DNA of 64,000 bases from Clostridium sp. GTDB taxonomy: Bacteria; Bacillota; Clostridia; Clostridiales; Clostridiaceae. Positions within the stretch are counted from its first letter, which is position 1. Each line of letters opens with the position of its first letter. Position numbers and translations under genes: made by a program. The notes under the pieces are model-generated. The model ran no database searches. It saw only the letters and a program-made list of their open reading frames with translations, and had not been told where the DNA came from. Below are positions 43,544 to 52,988 of the stretch, one piece after another. The stretch spans positions 1-64,000 of the forward strand of contig NZ_JARIDH010000071.1 of assembly GCF_029267215.1 (NCBI RefSeq), written 5' to 3'.

Positions 43544-44954
43544 AGATTTTGTCCTCCTTTTTTGAATCTTTTTGAATTAAAAAGGAGAGTGTGGCTTTAG
43601 TCCCAATATCTAAAGTACTTTCTATATTAAATTTATAATTTTGACTTTCCATTATATCTTTACAAATTTTAAGCCCAAGACCATTTCCTTTTTTACTTTT
43701 ATATTCTTTTTGAATAAGAAAGCCTGTCCCATCATCTTTTATAATAACATCAATACTATTATTATGTTTTTCAGAATAAATAATTAAGGTTTCACAGCCA
43801 CTGTATTTTATGGCATTATCTATTATGTTTATAAATACTTGTTTGGTTTTATTGTAATCACCGTAAATAAAGAAGGATTCATACTTTCTAATAACTTTAA
43901 TATCATAATTATCAAGTTTTATTTTTAATATGGTTAAACATTCATCTATTAAAACTTTTATATCTATATAAGTATGCTCAATTTCAAAATTATCCTTATT
44001 ATTTTTTGCAAGAAGAAGAATTTCTTCAACTAAAGTAAGAAGTCTTCGTCCCTCTTTTTCTATTAGTTTAGAGCTTTTATCAATACGTTCCTTATCTTTA
44101 AGTTTTGGTATTATTTCAGAAAAGCCTATTATTGCAGTTAAAGGAGTTTTAAACTCATGAGATACATTATCAAAAAAGTTTTTCTGACGAATTTTTGCTG
44201 ATTTTATTTCATTTATATATTTATCTAAGTTAGTACTCATTAGGTTAAATGTATTTGCAAGGTCCTCAACTTCATCACCACTTTTTATGTGTAATTCTTC
44301 TTTAAAATTCCCTTCAGAAATATTTTTTGATTTTTGTTTAAGGATAATTAGAGGGCTAACTAATTCTTTAGCAAAAGTATTAATTAATAATATTGCTATT
44401 AATAAAGCTAAAACTCCACTTATTACAAAGATTGTAATAGTATTTTTTAATATTTTATAAGCTTCAGTATTTGTAAGTATAAGCCTTATAGCACCATATT
44501 GTTTTCCTTCATAGAATATTGGAGTAGATAAAAATACTGTTGGAATTCCATCAATTTTTTCAACTATGTAAGCTGTTTTCCCACTTAAAGCTTCATTTAT
44601 ATCTGATTCAAAGAGAGAAATTTCATTAGAAGAAGAGTCATAAATAATTTGAGAAGAATTACTTATGATTTGTATTCTAACATTGAATTTTTCACTAAGA
44701 CCTGAAGCTATAAAGGGTGCGTTATCTTTAATAATATCCTCTTTATTAGGATTATTATTTGAAGAAAGTAAATTTAAAATATATGATTCTGTTGTCTTGC
44801 TTTTATCAAGTAAATATTCAATAGAATTATTTAATAAGTTCTTACTTAAGGCATTATATGTAATAATAAAAATAAAAAATATTATTGGCATTATAATAGC
44901 TAAGTTGGTTAAAATAATTTTTTGCTTTAAATTAAGATTTTTATTCATTGTCAT
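43536..44954 (-). CDS. Sensor histidine kinase (HAMP-type)
   Basis: A 472-residue kinase with two membrane helices (about 10-32 and 172-194) around an extracellular sensor of about 140 residues, a HAMP linker (195-250), the phosphoacceptor segment FFDNVSHEFKTPLTAI (H near 263) and an ATPase domain with DNAIKYSG, DDGTGF and KKGNGLGLKIC. It overlaps the response regulator gene by 14 bp and is its clear partner. Confidence 0.93.
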   Translation of the reverse strand: MTMNKNLNLKQKIILTNLAIIMPIIFFIFIITYNALSKNLLNNSIEYLLDKSKTTESYILNLLSSNNNPNKEDIIKDNAPFIASGLSEKFNVRIQIISNSSQIIYDSSSNEISLFESDINEALSGKTAYIVEKIDGIPTVFLSTPIFYEGKQYGAIRLILTNTEAYKILKNTITIFVISGVLALLIAILLINTFAKELVSPLIILKQKSKNISEGNFKEELHIKSGDEVEDLANTFNLMSTNLDKYINEIKSAKIRQKNFFDNVSHEFKTPLTAIIGFSEIIPKLKDKERIDKSSKLIEKEGRRLLTLVEEILLLAKNNKDNFEIEHTYIDIKVLIDECLTILKIKLDNYDIKVIRKYESFFIYGDYNKTKQVFINIIDNAIKYSGCETLIIYSEKHNNSIDVIIKDDGTGFLIQKEYKSKKGNGLGLKICKDIMESQNYKFNIESTLDIGTKATLSFLIQKDSKKEDKIYE

Positions 44955-45615
44955 CTAATTTATAACCAGCCCTATACAATGTTTTTATGTAATTTTGACA
45001 AGGTCCTAATTTTTTTCTAAGTCTTTGAATTAGTATATCAACAGCCCTTGTTGTACCTTCAAAATCATACCCCCAAACTTTATTTAAAAGCTCTTCCCTA
45101 GAAAAAACTTTATTTTTATTTTGGCAAAGACATTTTAAAACCTCAAATTCTTTAAATGTTAAGTTTACATACTCAGAATTAACCATTGCCTTTCTTTCAT
45201 CTAGTAAAAGTGTTAAATCTCCAACTATTAAATCCTTTACTTTTTTCTTTGAAGAAGATGAAATATGTTTACTAACAATATTTATTCTTAAAAGTAATTC
45301 TGTGCTATTAAAAGGTTTAGTTATATAATCTTCAGCACCTAGTTGAAGTCCTAAAAGTTTATCATTAATATCACTTTTAGCAGTTAACATTATTATTGGT
45401 ATATCATCTATATTTTTAATTTTAGGTATTAAATTAAAGCCACTTATATCAGGAAGCATTGCATCAAGAATTATTATATCTGGTTTTTCTTTAATAACTA
45501 ATTCTAAAGCATCTAGTGCGTTTTCAGCAGTAATAGGAGTGTGCCCTTCTATTTCTAAATTCATCTTTATAAGTTGCAATATACTTACTTCATCATCTAC
45601 AACTAGAATTTTCAT
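44941..45615 (-). CDS. OmpR-family response regulator
   Basis: A 224-residue regulator with a receiver domain (VVDDEVS acidic pair, phosphoacceptor D in IIILDAMLPD, AKSD and K in ITKPFN) and a winged-helix DNA-binding domain (LTFKEFEVLKCL, VWGYDFEGTTRAVDILIQRLRKKLG). AAAGGAGG is upstream. It is the first gene of a four-gene minus-strand operon and probably controls it and unlinked targets. Confidence 0.94.
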   Translation of the reverse strand: MKILVVDDEVSILQLIKMNLEIEGHTPITAENALDALELVIKEKPDIIILDAMLPDISGFNLIPKIKNIDDIPIIMLTAKSDINDKLLGLQLGAEDYITKPFNSTELLLRINIVSKHISSSSKKKVKDLIVGDLTLLLDERKAMVNSEYVNLTFKEFEVLKCLCQNKNKVFSREELLNKVWGYDFEGTTRAVDILIQRLRKKLGPCQNYIKTLYRAGYKLDDNE

Positions 45616-45886
45616 TTGTAATCCTCCTTTTTTAATTGTTTTTTAAAGAGAGTTTTTTAGTGAGAATTTAATTAATCACATAATTTTAATTTTAACATAA
45701 AACCTAAGATCTTAATTACTTTATTAGAATAATCTGAAATAAAAAAATATTAATAAATATTTTTAGAAAATAAAAATGTTTTATTGATTAAAAATATAAA
45801 AATTTTTTATTAAGATTATAAAATTTGAAAAAAAATGAAAAAAAGAATATAATTGGAATTGATATAAAAATAAGGGGGCTGGGGGA

Positions 45887-47068
45887 ATGTTATCTTATAA
45901 ATTTTTATTTGATCTTGCAGTTATTTTGATGAGTACTAAGTTATTTGGACTTATAACGAAGAAGATTCAAATGCCACAGGTTGTTGGAGCATTACTTGCA
46001 GGAATTATATTAGGACCTGCTGTACTTAATGTTTTATCAGAAACTGAATTTATAAAACAGCTTGCAGAATTAGGTGTTATAGTTTTAATGTTTACAGCAG
46101 GATTAGAAACTGATGTTAATCAATTAAAGAAAACAGGAAAATCATCTTTTATTATTGCTATGTTTGGTGTTTTGATTCCTTTAATAGGAGGATTTTTAAT
46201 TGCAAATATTTTTAATAAGGGGAATGATATAAATGCCATTTTACAAAATGTATTTTTAGGAATAATATTGACGGCAACATCTGTAAGTATTACTGTTGAG
46301 ACTTTAAAAGAAATGGGTAAATTAAGCACAAAAGCAGGAAATGCAATATTAGGTGCAGCCATAATAGATGATATTTTAGGCATAATTGCTTTAACAATTA
46401 CAACTAGCTTGGCAGATCCATCAATAAATGTTTTACTTGTTTTAACTAAAATTATAATATTTTTTATTTTTTCAGCTATATGTGGATATTTATTTAAATG
46501 GACTTTTGTTAAGATGGATGAAAGATATAAGAGAAATCTAAGAAGATTTGTTATTGTAGCTTTTGTATTTTGTTTATTATTATCATTTATAGCAGAAGAA
46601 TTTTTTGGAGTTGCAGATATAACAGGGGCATTTATTTCAGGTCTTGTAATTTCTGACTCAAATAGAGTGAAATATTTAAAATCTAGATTTGAAACACTTT
46701 CTTATATTCTTTTATCTCCTATATTTTTTGCTAGTATAGGGATAAGAGTAAAATTAACAGCTATGACAAGTGAAATTTTAATTTTTACAGTTTTATTATT
46801 AGTAATAGCTATTTTAAGTAAGATTTTAGGCTGTGGACTAGGTGCAAAGTTATGTAAATATAGTAATGCAGAAGCATATCAAATAGGTGTTGGCATGGTA
46901 TCTAGAGGTGAAGTTGCCTTAATTGTTGCAAATAAGGGAATAGCAATGGGGCTTATGGTGCCAGAATTTTTAGGACCTATTGTAATAGTTGTAGTAATTA
47001 CAACTATAATTACTCCAATATTATTAAAAATAGCATTTAAAGAAAAGAGAAAGCTAGTAAGTGTATAG
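45887..47068 (+). CDS. Monovalent cation:proton antiporter, CPA2 family
   Basis: A 393-residue membrane protein with about twelve helices. Typical CPA2 parts are QMPQVVGALLAGIILGP, FTAGLETD, the ion-binding region AIIDDILGIIAL with paired aspartates, and SRGEVALIVANKG. It lacks the C-terminal TrkA-type domain of KefB/C, so it is the short NapA-like form, exchanging Na+ or K+ for protons. GGGGGCTGGGGG precedes the ATG. It is monocistronic. Confidence 0.92.
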   Translation: MLSYKFLFDLAVILMSTKLFGLITKKIQMPQVVGALLAGIILGPAVLNVLSETEFIKQLAELGVIVLMFTAGLETDVNQLKKTGKSSFIIAMFGVLIPLIGGFLIANIFNKGNDINAILQNVFLGIILTATSVSITVETLKEMGKLSTKAGNAILGAAIIDDILGIIALTITTSLADPSINVLLVLTKIIIFFIFSAICGYLFKWTFVKMDERYKRNLRRFVIVAFVFCLLLSFIAEEFFGVADITGAFISGLVISDSNRVKYLKSRFETLSYILLSPIFFASIGIRVKLTAMTSEILIFTVLLLVIAILSKILGCGLGAKLCKYSNAEAYQIGVGMVSRGEVALIVANKGIAMGLMVPEFLGPIVIVVVITTIITPILLKIAFKEKRKLVSV

Positions 47069-47401
47069 AGAGCATATTTTATAGAGAAATTTAAAGTATA
47101 ATTTTAAATTTATATTTTTATATGATAAATATAAATAGTATTAAAAAGAAGAAATTAATATTATTTATAAAAAGCACCTATTTTATTGATAAATTGCTTT
47201 AAAAATAGGTGCTTTTTATATGGTAATTTATTTTTTTAAAACAAATTGGAAAAAATTATTAAGATGTGATTATTATCATTTTGTTTAATCTATAAAAATA
47301 TTAATATAAATATATAAGAAATTTTTAAATACTAATGCTTGAGTGCAGATTTATTCTCTACATTGAAACAATAGTATTTGTCTTACTAGGAGGTAATACA
47401 A
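47069..47401. other. Intergenic region with antiporter terminator and next promoter
   Basis: It holds the terminator at 47167-47219 and then the upstream region of the small acidic protein gene. GAGTGCAG near 47341 and AGGAGGT just before 47402 are the only other notable words. No gene is visible. Confidence 0.6.
47167..47219. terminator. Terminator of the antiporter gene
   Basis: An 18-bp stem, ATAAAAAGCACCTATTTT (47167-47184) with its exact complement (47202-47219), encloses a 17-nt loop and carries U-runs for both directions. Confidence 0.9.
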
Positions 47402-47902
47402 ATGAGTAAAGAAATTATTGATATTGAAGTAGAAGAAATAATTCCATTTAATGATGCAGCAGACATGGAAGAATTTAAAAAATTCCTTAGACAATATGGA
47501 ATAGAAAATGCATTAGAAGATACTACACTAGATTATACTAAGAAAAAATTAGAAATGTTATTAGCATTAGCAGAAGATGGAGAAAATCCTAAATTAGCTA
47601 AGAACAAAAATATATTAAAAAGAATTCTAGATAATTTAAAAGAAAGAAAAGAAGAAAGAGAAGCAATGAAAGCTTTAAAAGAAGTTTTCAAAGAGTATGA
47701 AGAAACTTTAGCTGAAGATTGCGGAGATCTTATTAATACTAAAGAATTAGATATGAAGATAAAAGAAGCTTTAAAAGAGTATAAAAAATATGAACATTTT
47801 AAAGCACACGAAGAGCAAATAGCTCAAAAATGGATTAGAGAAATTGATAAAGAAGCTAGGGAAGCTAAGAAAGCTTTAAAAAAAGAGTGTAAAAAGAAAT
47901 AA
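47402..47902 (+). CDS. Small charged helical protein, unknown
   Basis: A 166-residue soluble protein that is almost entirely charged helix, Glu/Lys rich with Leu/Ile periodicity (for example KNILKRILDNLKERKEEREAM-like stretches) and a very basic tail ending KKECKKK. No signal or membrane segment. AGGAGGT lies 8 nt before the ATG and codon use is strongly A-ending, suggesting good expression. It is monocistronic with a strong terminator. I recognise no family. Confidence 0.75.
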   Translation: MSKEIIDIEVEEIIPFNDAADMEEFKKFLRQYGIENALEDTTLDYTKKKLEMLLALAEDGENPKLAKNKNILKRILDNLKERKEEREAMKALKEVFKEYEETLAEDCGDLINTKELDMKIKEALKEYKKYEHFKAHEEQIAQKWIREIDKEAREAKKALKKECKKK

Positions 47903-47918
47903 TTTTATATATTAAAAT

Positions 47919-47954
47919 AAAGGCATATGAAGAATATTCTCCATATGCCTTTTA
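47919..47954 (+). terminator. Terminator after the 47402 gene
   Basis: AAAGGCATATG (47919-47929) pairs with CATATGCCTTT (47942-47952), followed by T-rich sequence. Confidence 0.85.
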
Positions 47955-48002
47955 AGTTGTTTATTTCAAATTATTATGCACTAAGAAAATTGGGAATAAA
48001 AA

Positions 48003-48027
48003 AAAGATTCTGATAAATAGAATCTTT
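48003..48027 (-). terminator. Terminator of the initiator tRNA gene
   Basis: AAAGATTCT (48003-48011) pairs with AGAATCTTT (48019-48027). Read leftward it is followed by a run of T, ending the tRNA transcript a few bases after CCA. Confidence 0.8.
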
Positions 48028-48030
48028 ATA

Positions 48031-48106
<76 letters not shown>

Positions 48107-48273
48107 TCATTTAATTGTTTTTTTATACTCTTAACTATACGCTTATTAATATATAAAGTCAACTAAAATAAAAAAATATTTTTTATTTTAGCTTTAAATA
48201 ACTAGAAGTTTTAATATTGTGATATATAATAATGTTTAGGGAATATATTAGTAGTTGTAGTTCAGGAGGAAAA

Positions 48274-49050
48274 ATGTTTGGCAGAGGTTTCAATGAAGCG
48301 TATGAAAGAGCTTTAGAACTTAAAGATATGTTTTTTTCGGAGAGAGAAAAATATTGTGAAGAAATAAAACATGAAAATAGAGAGATAAAGCATTTAGTAA
48401 ACAAAATAAATGAAGAAAAAATATATATCTTAGAAACTCTAGTTCCAAAGTATGCAAAAAATATGAGCATTCTAAAAAGAAAAGCCATAAAAGCCACCTT
48501 AGGAGAGGATGCAAGTACAGAGTATATAATTAAGGATTATGAAATGAGATCTATAAAGGAACTTTTATTAATTGATTATAATGAAAAATCAATTTTAGAG
48601 AATATAAAGAAACCATTTATTAAGGTTTTTAAGATAAATAGGATAAATAAAAATTTAGATGAAGAAATGATGGAAATACAGGTAGCTAAGGATGAGATGA
48701 AAAAAATATCAGAATTAGCTAAGACAGATAAATATAAACTAATAAGTATATACAAACTTTTATGTTCTGCAACAAACTTAGGTGAGGCAATAGAACAACG
48801 ATTTAGAGATTTTATTCCTATGATAGAGAGTAGTAAACTTATATATGGTGATTGTAATATAGAAAAACGTAGCTATAGAATAGATAAACTTTTAAAGTGT
48901 TATGAAGGAGTAACCTTATTTTTAGTTAAGGTCTGTGAAACTAGATATAGAATAAATTCTGGAGAGAGAATAAATTATGTTAGTGATTCCTTAATAGAAG
49001 AACAGTTTAATGAATTATATTCTTTGAAAGAAGATTTCATGGATATATAA
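48274..49050 (+). CDS. Cytoplasmic helical protein, unknown
   Basis: A 258-residue protein without signal or membrane segments. ATG 48274 is chosen because CAGGAGG lies 5-6 nt upstream; an in-frame ATG at 48232 has no ribosome site. Residues 10-60 form a charged coiled coil (SEREKYCEEIKHENREIKH), and the rest is predicted helical. No domain recognised. It precedes galE but is separated from it by 139 nt; its coiled-coil style resembles that of proteins in the ZorAB-like/Hsp70 region, which is not evidence of a link. Confidence 0.7.
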   Translation: MFGRGFNEAYERALELKDMFFSEREKYCEEIKHENREIKHLVNKINEEKIYILETLVPKYAKNMSILKRKAIKATLGEDASTEYIIKDYEMRSIKELLLIDYNEKSILENIKKPFIKVFKINRINKNLDEEMMEIQVAKDEMKKISELAKTDKYKLISIYKLLCSATNLGEAIEQRFRDFIPMIESSKLIYGDCNIEKRSYRIDKLLKCYEGVTLFLVKVCETRYRINSGERINYVSDSLIEEQFNELYSLKEDFMDI

Positions 49051-49189
49051 AATTTAAATATTCTAATGGTAAGTAGTATAGTAAATTAGGATTTAATTTG
49101 CAATAAAATGTAATAAAGTGTAAAATAAGTTTCAAAGTGTAATTAAAATTTATTATTACATAGAATTTAAAAAAGAGGATGTGTAAAAT

Positions 49190-50203
49190 ATGAATGTATT
49201 AGTAACTGGAGGACTTGGTTACATAGGGAGTCATACTTGTGTTGAGTTATTAGAAGAAGGACATAATGTAATAGTTATTGATAATTTGGTTAATAGTAAA
49301 GAATTAGTTAAAGATAGAATAAAAGAGATTTCAGGAAAAGAAGTTAAGTTTTATAAAATGGATTTATTAGATAAAGAGGGGGTGGATAAAGTATTCTCAG
49401 AAAATAAAATTGATGCCGTTATTCATTTTGCTGCATTAAAAGCTGTAGGAGAATCAACTATAATTCCTTTAGAATATTATAACAATAATTTAGTTAGTAC
49501 TTTAGTCTTATTAGAAACTATGAAGAAGTACAATGTTAAGAAATTTGTATTTAGTTCATCAGCAACTGTTTATGGAGATTGTGAGATAGTACCTTGTCAT
49601 GAGGAATGTCCATTATCAGTAACAAATCCATATGGAAGAACTAAACTTATGATAGAAGATATATTAAGAGACTTATATAAATCAGATAATTCATGGGATA
49701 TATGTATTTTAAGATATTTTAACCCAGTAGGAGCTCATAAGAGTGGATTAATTGGAGAAGATCCAAGTGGAATACCAAATAACTTAATGCCATACATAAC
49801 TAAAGTTGCTGTTGGTGAGTTAAAGGAATTAAGCGTATTTGGAGATGACTATAATACTCATGATGGAAGTGGAGTTAGAGATTATATACATGTTGTTGAT
49901 TTAGCTAAAGGTCATACAAAGGCTATAGATAAATTAGAAGAAAATCCAGGGCTTGTAACATATAATTTAGGTACTGGAAATGGATATAGCGTTTTAGACT
50001 TGGTTAAAGCTTTTTCAAAAGCTAGTGGAAGAGAAATCCCTTATAAAATTACTTCAAGAAGACCAGGGGATGTTGCAGAGTGTTATGCAGATCCATCAAA
50101 AGCTAATAAAGAGTTAGGATGGAAAGCTCAGCATGATATAAATGAAATGTGTGAAGATTCATGGAGATGGCAAAGCAAAAATCCTAAGGGATATAATATA
50201 TAA
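49190..50203 (+). CDS. galE: UDP-glucose 4-epimerase
   Basis: A 337-residue extended short-chain dehydrogenase that interconverts UDP-glucose and UDP-galactose. The NAD loop is VTGGLGYIGSH, the catalytic block has S-S-A-T-V-Y and YGRTK (YxxxK), and HFAALKAVGES and the C-terminal RRPGDVAECYADP are typical of GalE. Length fits the family exactly. It supplies UDP-galactose for envelope polysaccharides and is separate from the other gal genes here. AGAGGATG precedes the start. Confidence 0.95.
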   Translation: MNVLVTGGLGYIGSHTCVELLEEGHNVIVIDNLVNSKELVKDRIKEISGKEVKFYKMDLLDKEGVDKVFSENKIDAVIHFAALKAVGESTIIPLEYYNNNLVSTLVLLETMKKYNVKKFVFSSSATVYGDCEIVPCHEECPLSVTNPYGRTKLMIEDILRDLYKSDNSWDICILRYFNPVGAHKSGLIGEDPSGIPNNLMPYITKVAVGELKELSVFGDDYNTHDGSGVRDYIHVVDLAKGHTKAIDKLEENPGLVTYNLGTGNGYSVLDLVKAFSKASGREIPYKITSRRPGDVAECYADPSKANKELGWKAQHDINEMCEDSWRWQSKNPKGYNI

Positions 50204-50552
50204 ATTTTTAAAATTTAGACAAATTTATGATTAAAGTTACATTAAAGTAAAATTATACTATCAATACATTGAAAAATTTTTTGAATAATAAAGAAATTAT
50301 GCATATTTTATTGAATTTTTAACCAAAATATGATACTGTCTACATATAGTGAATACTTTAGCGTGTTAGTATTTATTTTGGATTTGGTTGGAGAAATTTT
50401 TCTTCAGCCTTTTTTTTATACAGAGTTTTTTTACATATGATTTTAATTTAAAATAAAGTCTTATTTTATTATGAAAACCCATTATAAAAAAATACTTCTA
50501 ATCATATATTTTCATAAGAAGATTAATAATTTTTAGGAGGAAGATTTTTAAT
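50204..50552. other. Leader/terminator region between galE and the zorA-like gene
   Basis: The 349-bp gap contains a stem, CCAAAATATGATACT (50323-50337) against AGTATTTATTTTGG (50368-50381), then the U-tailed hairpin at 50386-50417, and 135 nt later the start of the zorA-like gene with TAGGAGGAAG. The two-stem pattern could be a short independent RNA or an attenuator; I recognise no known riboswitch. Confidence 0.5.
50386..50417 (+). terminator. U-tailed terminator upstream of the zorA-like gene
   Basis: GGTTGGAGAAA (50386-50396) pairs fully with TTTCTTCAGCC (50399-50409) using G-U pairs, with eight T after it. It is 180 nt past galE, so it may belong to a separate leader or small RNA. Confidence 0.8.
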
Positions 50553-52001
50553 ATGGAGACTATAAAAAACATTATACAATCCTTTTTTACTCAAAATATT
50601 TTGGGGTATATAGGGATTTTATTAATAATAAGTGTTATAGTATTAGGAATCATCTATAACATAAGAGTTAAAAGTAAATATGAAATATTTATAAAGGATT
50701 TTAAAGATAGCAATTGGATTGATAATGGAATTAAAGGTAATAAAGAATTAAAATTTTTAAATAGCGAGCTTAAAGCTATAGCTGATGAATTTAAATTAAG
50801 TGCTAACAAAGGAACTGAAAATATAAATACTGAGGTAATAATTCAAAAGAACATAGATAATAAGGTTTTAAGAGAAGAAAGCATTGCTAATATACTTCCT
50901 TCAATATCCATAGCACTTGGACTTATAGGAACATTTTTAGGTTTAACCATAGCTATTATGACAACCACAGGTATTCTATCACAAGGAACTCAAAGTATGG
51001 CTGATTTTTCAAGAGGAATGAATGCACCTTTAGCTAGTATGTCTAGTGCTTTTTGGACAAGTATTGTGGGGGTTATAGGCTCTGTAATATTAAATAGTTT
51101 TAATATTAATATGAAGAGGGCTAAAGAAGATTTTTATGATGTCTTTGAAGATTATTTAGATAACGTATTATTTGCTAATTACATGAAATCAGATAGGGAT
51201 TTATTTAATGATTTTATGAAAAAATCAATGAATGAAATGACAAGTAGGTTAGAAGGAATATTTATTCAAGGAATAAACAATTTAGTTCATGGAATTAATA
51301 GAAATACCTTAGATATGACAGCCACAGTAAAAGGAATAGAAACTAATATTGATAAGATGAATAAACATATGAAAGATTTAGAAAATTTAGTATCTGACTT
51401 TAGGGTTTCAGTTGCTGCCATAAGAAATCCAATAAAGAATTTTGGGGAAGATTTAAATAACTTTAGTAAGATAAGTACGGAGTTTTGTAGGTCTATAGGG
51501 GTAAGCAATAATAAGTTTAATGTTACGTCTAATAATCTAGAAAAGAGTTTAAATGAATTATCTAAGTCTATGATGGATAATAGACGGGAGATTAATAAAC
51601 TTTGTATGAGGTTAGAGGCTCAAAGTAATGATGTTAAGAGAGGATATAATGCATTTAATGATGTATTTAAAATAATAAAAGAGGATAGAGATAAAAATAC
51701 AGAGATTGTTTCAAGACAAATTGATAAGCTTAATGAGGGATATAGAGAATTTGAAAAGGGTGTAAATAAATTCTCAGCTAATGTTTCTAATATGAAAAAT
51801 GAAGTTTCTGATGGAATTTACTATGCACTTCAACGAGAAACTCAAACCCTTTCTAATAGTATAGTAGATAGATTAAATGTACCATTAAGAGATATAAATA
51901 TTGCTACAGAGGAATTAAATAAGAGTACAAACAGAATAAGAAGAATGGGAAAGGTAAGTGAAGAGGAAAGAAATAATGGGAAAGAGATAGGAAGGTGTTA
52001 A
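50553..52001 (+). CDS. ZorA-like MotA/TolQ/ExbB proton-channel protein with coiled-coil tail
   Basis: A 482-residue protein. Membrane helix 1 is about 14-38; helices 2 and 3 (113-140 and 165-188) carry the family signature SIALGLIGTFLGLTIAI and SSAFWTSIVGVIGSVIL. From about 200 to 480 it is a long charged helical/coiled-coil cytoplasmic tail. This is the ZorA architecture, longer than classical ExbB/TolQ or MotA. With the next gene, starting 3 nt after its stop, it should form a peptidoglycan-anchored, ion-driven stator-type motor. ZorA proteins serve in Zorya anti-phage systems; no zorC/D/E gene follows here, so the output differs. Confidence 0.82.
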   Translation: METIKNIIQSFFTQNILGYIGILLIISVIVLGIIYNIRVKSKYEIFIKDFKDSNWIDNGIKGNKELKFLNSELKAIADEFKLSANKGTENINTEVIIQKNIDNKVLREESIANILPSISIALGLIGTFLGLTIAIMTTTGILSQGTQSMADFSRGMNAPLASMSSAFWTSIVGVIGSVILNSFNINMKRAKEDFYDVFEDYLDNVLFANYMKSDRDLFNDFMKKSMNEMTSRLEGIFIQGINNLVHGINRNTLDMTATVKGIETNIDKMNKHMKDLENLVSDFRVSVAAIRNPIKNFGEDLNNFSKISTEFCRSIGVSNNKFNVTSNNLEKSLNELSKSMMDNRREINKLCMRLEAQSNDVKRGYNAFNDVFKIIKEDRDKNTEIVSRQIDKLNEGYREFEKGVNKFSANVSNMKNEVSDGIYYALQRETQTLSNSIVDRLNVPLRDINIATEELNKSTNRIRRMGKVSEEERNNGKEIGRC

Positions 52002-52004
52002 TAG

Positions 52005-52700
52005 ATGAAAGTAAGGAGAAGAAAATATAAAATGGAACAAGAAGTTCCATCATATTGGCCTTCCTTTGTTGATGTTATGACTACAGTTACCTTAGTATTT
52101 TTCTTTATTATGTTAACTTCTATAGGAGTTTCTAGTATTTTTGTTGATAATATTGCATCTGAGAGAGAAACTATTTATGATAGGATTCAAAGTGAACTTA
52201 ATGAATATGCTGTTGATGAGAATGTTATGAAATTTGATAGGAAAGAAGGAAAGATAGATATAAAAACTGAAACTTTTTTTGATAGTGACAGTTCAGTTTT
52301 AAAGGGAGATGGGGTAGAATTAGCCTCTGAATTAGGGGGAATATTTTTTAAATTATTAAATAATAAAGAGATAAAAAATGAAATTGAATATATAGAAATT
52401 GTTGGTCATACAGATTTTGCAGGAGGAACTATTCATGGAAGAAAGCTTTCTACAGAGAGAGCTATAAGTTTTTTAAACACAATGATGCCTGAAAATAGTG
52501 AGCTTGAAAATCTTCATGGAGAAAAATTTAAAGCCTCTGGTATGTCTGAATTTGAAAATTATGAAACTAAAGAAGAGAGAGATAGAGGATATGATGAATA
52601 TGATCTTGAGGAAACTAAAGAAGATAGAAGAATAGAAGTTAGAATGGTATTTAGCAATAAAGATTTAGAAGAAGCAATAAAAGAAAGAAATTCTAATTAA
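52005..52700 (+). CDS. ZorB-like MotB/OmpA-domain protein
   Basis: A 231-residue partner of the preceding protein. The N-terminal segment SYWPSFVDVMTTVTLVFFF holds a single membrane helix with an aspartate (D23) at the position of the proton-carrying Asp of MotB/ZorB. The C-terminal OmpA-like domain (about 85-220) has IVGHTDFAGG, LSTERAISFL and RRIEVRM for peptidoglycan binding. A short insertion, acidic and Glu-rich, precedes the last motif. AGGTGTTAATAG gives the ribosome site and tight coupling to the zorA-like gene. Confidence 0.85.
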   Translation: MKVRRRKYKMEQEVPSYWPSFVDVMTTVTLVFFFIMLTSIGVSSIFVDNIASERETIYDRIQSELNEYAVDENVMKFDRKEGKIDIKTETFFDSDSSVLKGDGVELASELGGIFFKLLNNKEIKNEIEYIEIVGHTDFAGGTIHGRKLSTERAISFLNTMMPENSELENLHGEKFKASGMSEFENYETKEERDRGYDEYDLEETKEDRRIEVRMVFSNKDLEEAIKERNSN

Positions 52701-52703
52701 AAA

Positions 52704-52959
52704 TAAAAGAGTATGTATTAAAATATAATAATAAAACTTACAAATATATTTCTAAATTTACCATATTTTGCTAAGAATTTATAATCATTACTTCGAAAAT
52801 ATCACTAAAGCTTAGAAACTTGCTACGCTTTAAGCAATCTAAGCTTTTTGAAGTGATATTTTCTACGTAATAATTTAAATTCTAAAAATCATCTAGATAT
52901 TTTTTTCATATTATTTGTAAGTTTTATAAAAAGTTATTTTGATACACGCCCTTTTTATA
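52704..52959. repeat. MITE-like long hairpin element, full copy, between convergent genes
   Basis: A 256-nt inverted-repeat element. Left arm 52704-52750 and right arm about 52905-52959 are complementary over about 45 nt (AATAAAACTTACAAATA and its complement being the best part). A second inner hairpin (about 52790-52870, AAGCTTAGA/TCTAAGCTTT region) fills the middle. The same arms without the inner hairpin make up 16109-16204. Both copies lie between convergent gene ends and carry a GCCCTTTTT tail, so each can stop transcripts from both sides. Confidence 0.78.
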
Positions 52960-52988
52960 TTATTAAGTAAATATTTATTTGAAGATTT

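Noticed and set aside
50553..52700. Complete type I or II Zorya system
   Set aside because: Only ZorA- and ZorB-like proteins are present. No ZorC, ZorD helicase or HNH-type ZorE gene is found within the window.
50553..52700. Flagellar stator genes motA/motB
   Set aside because: The channel protein has a 280-residue coiled-coil tail absent from MotA, and no flagellar genes are nearby.
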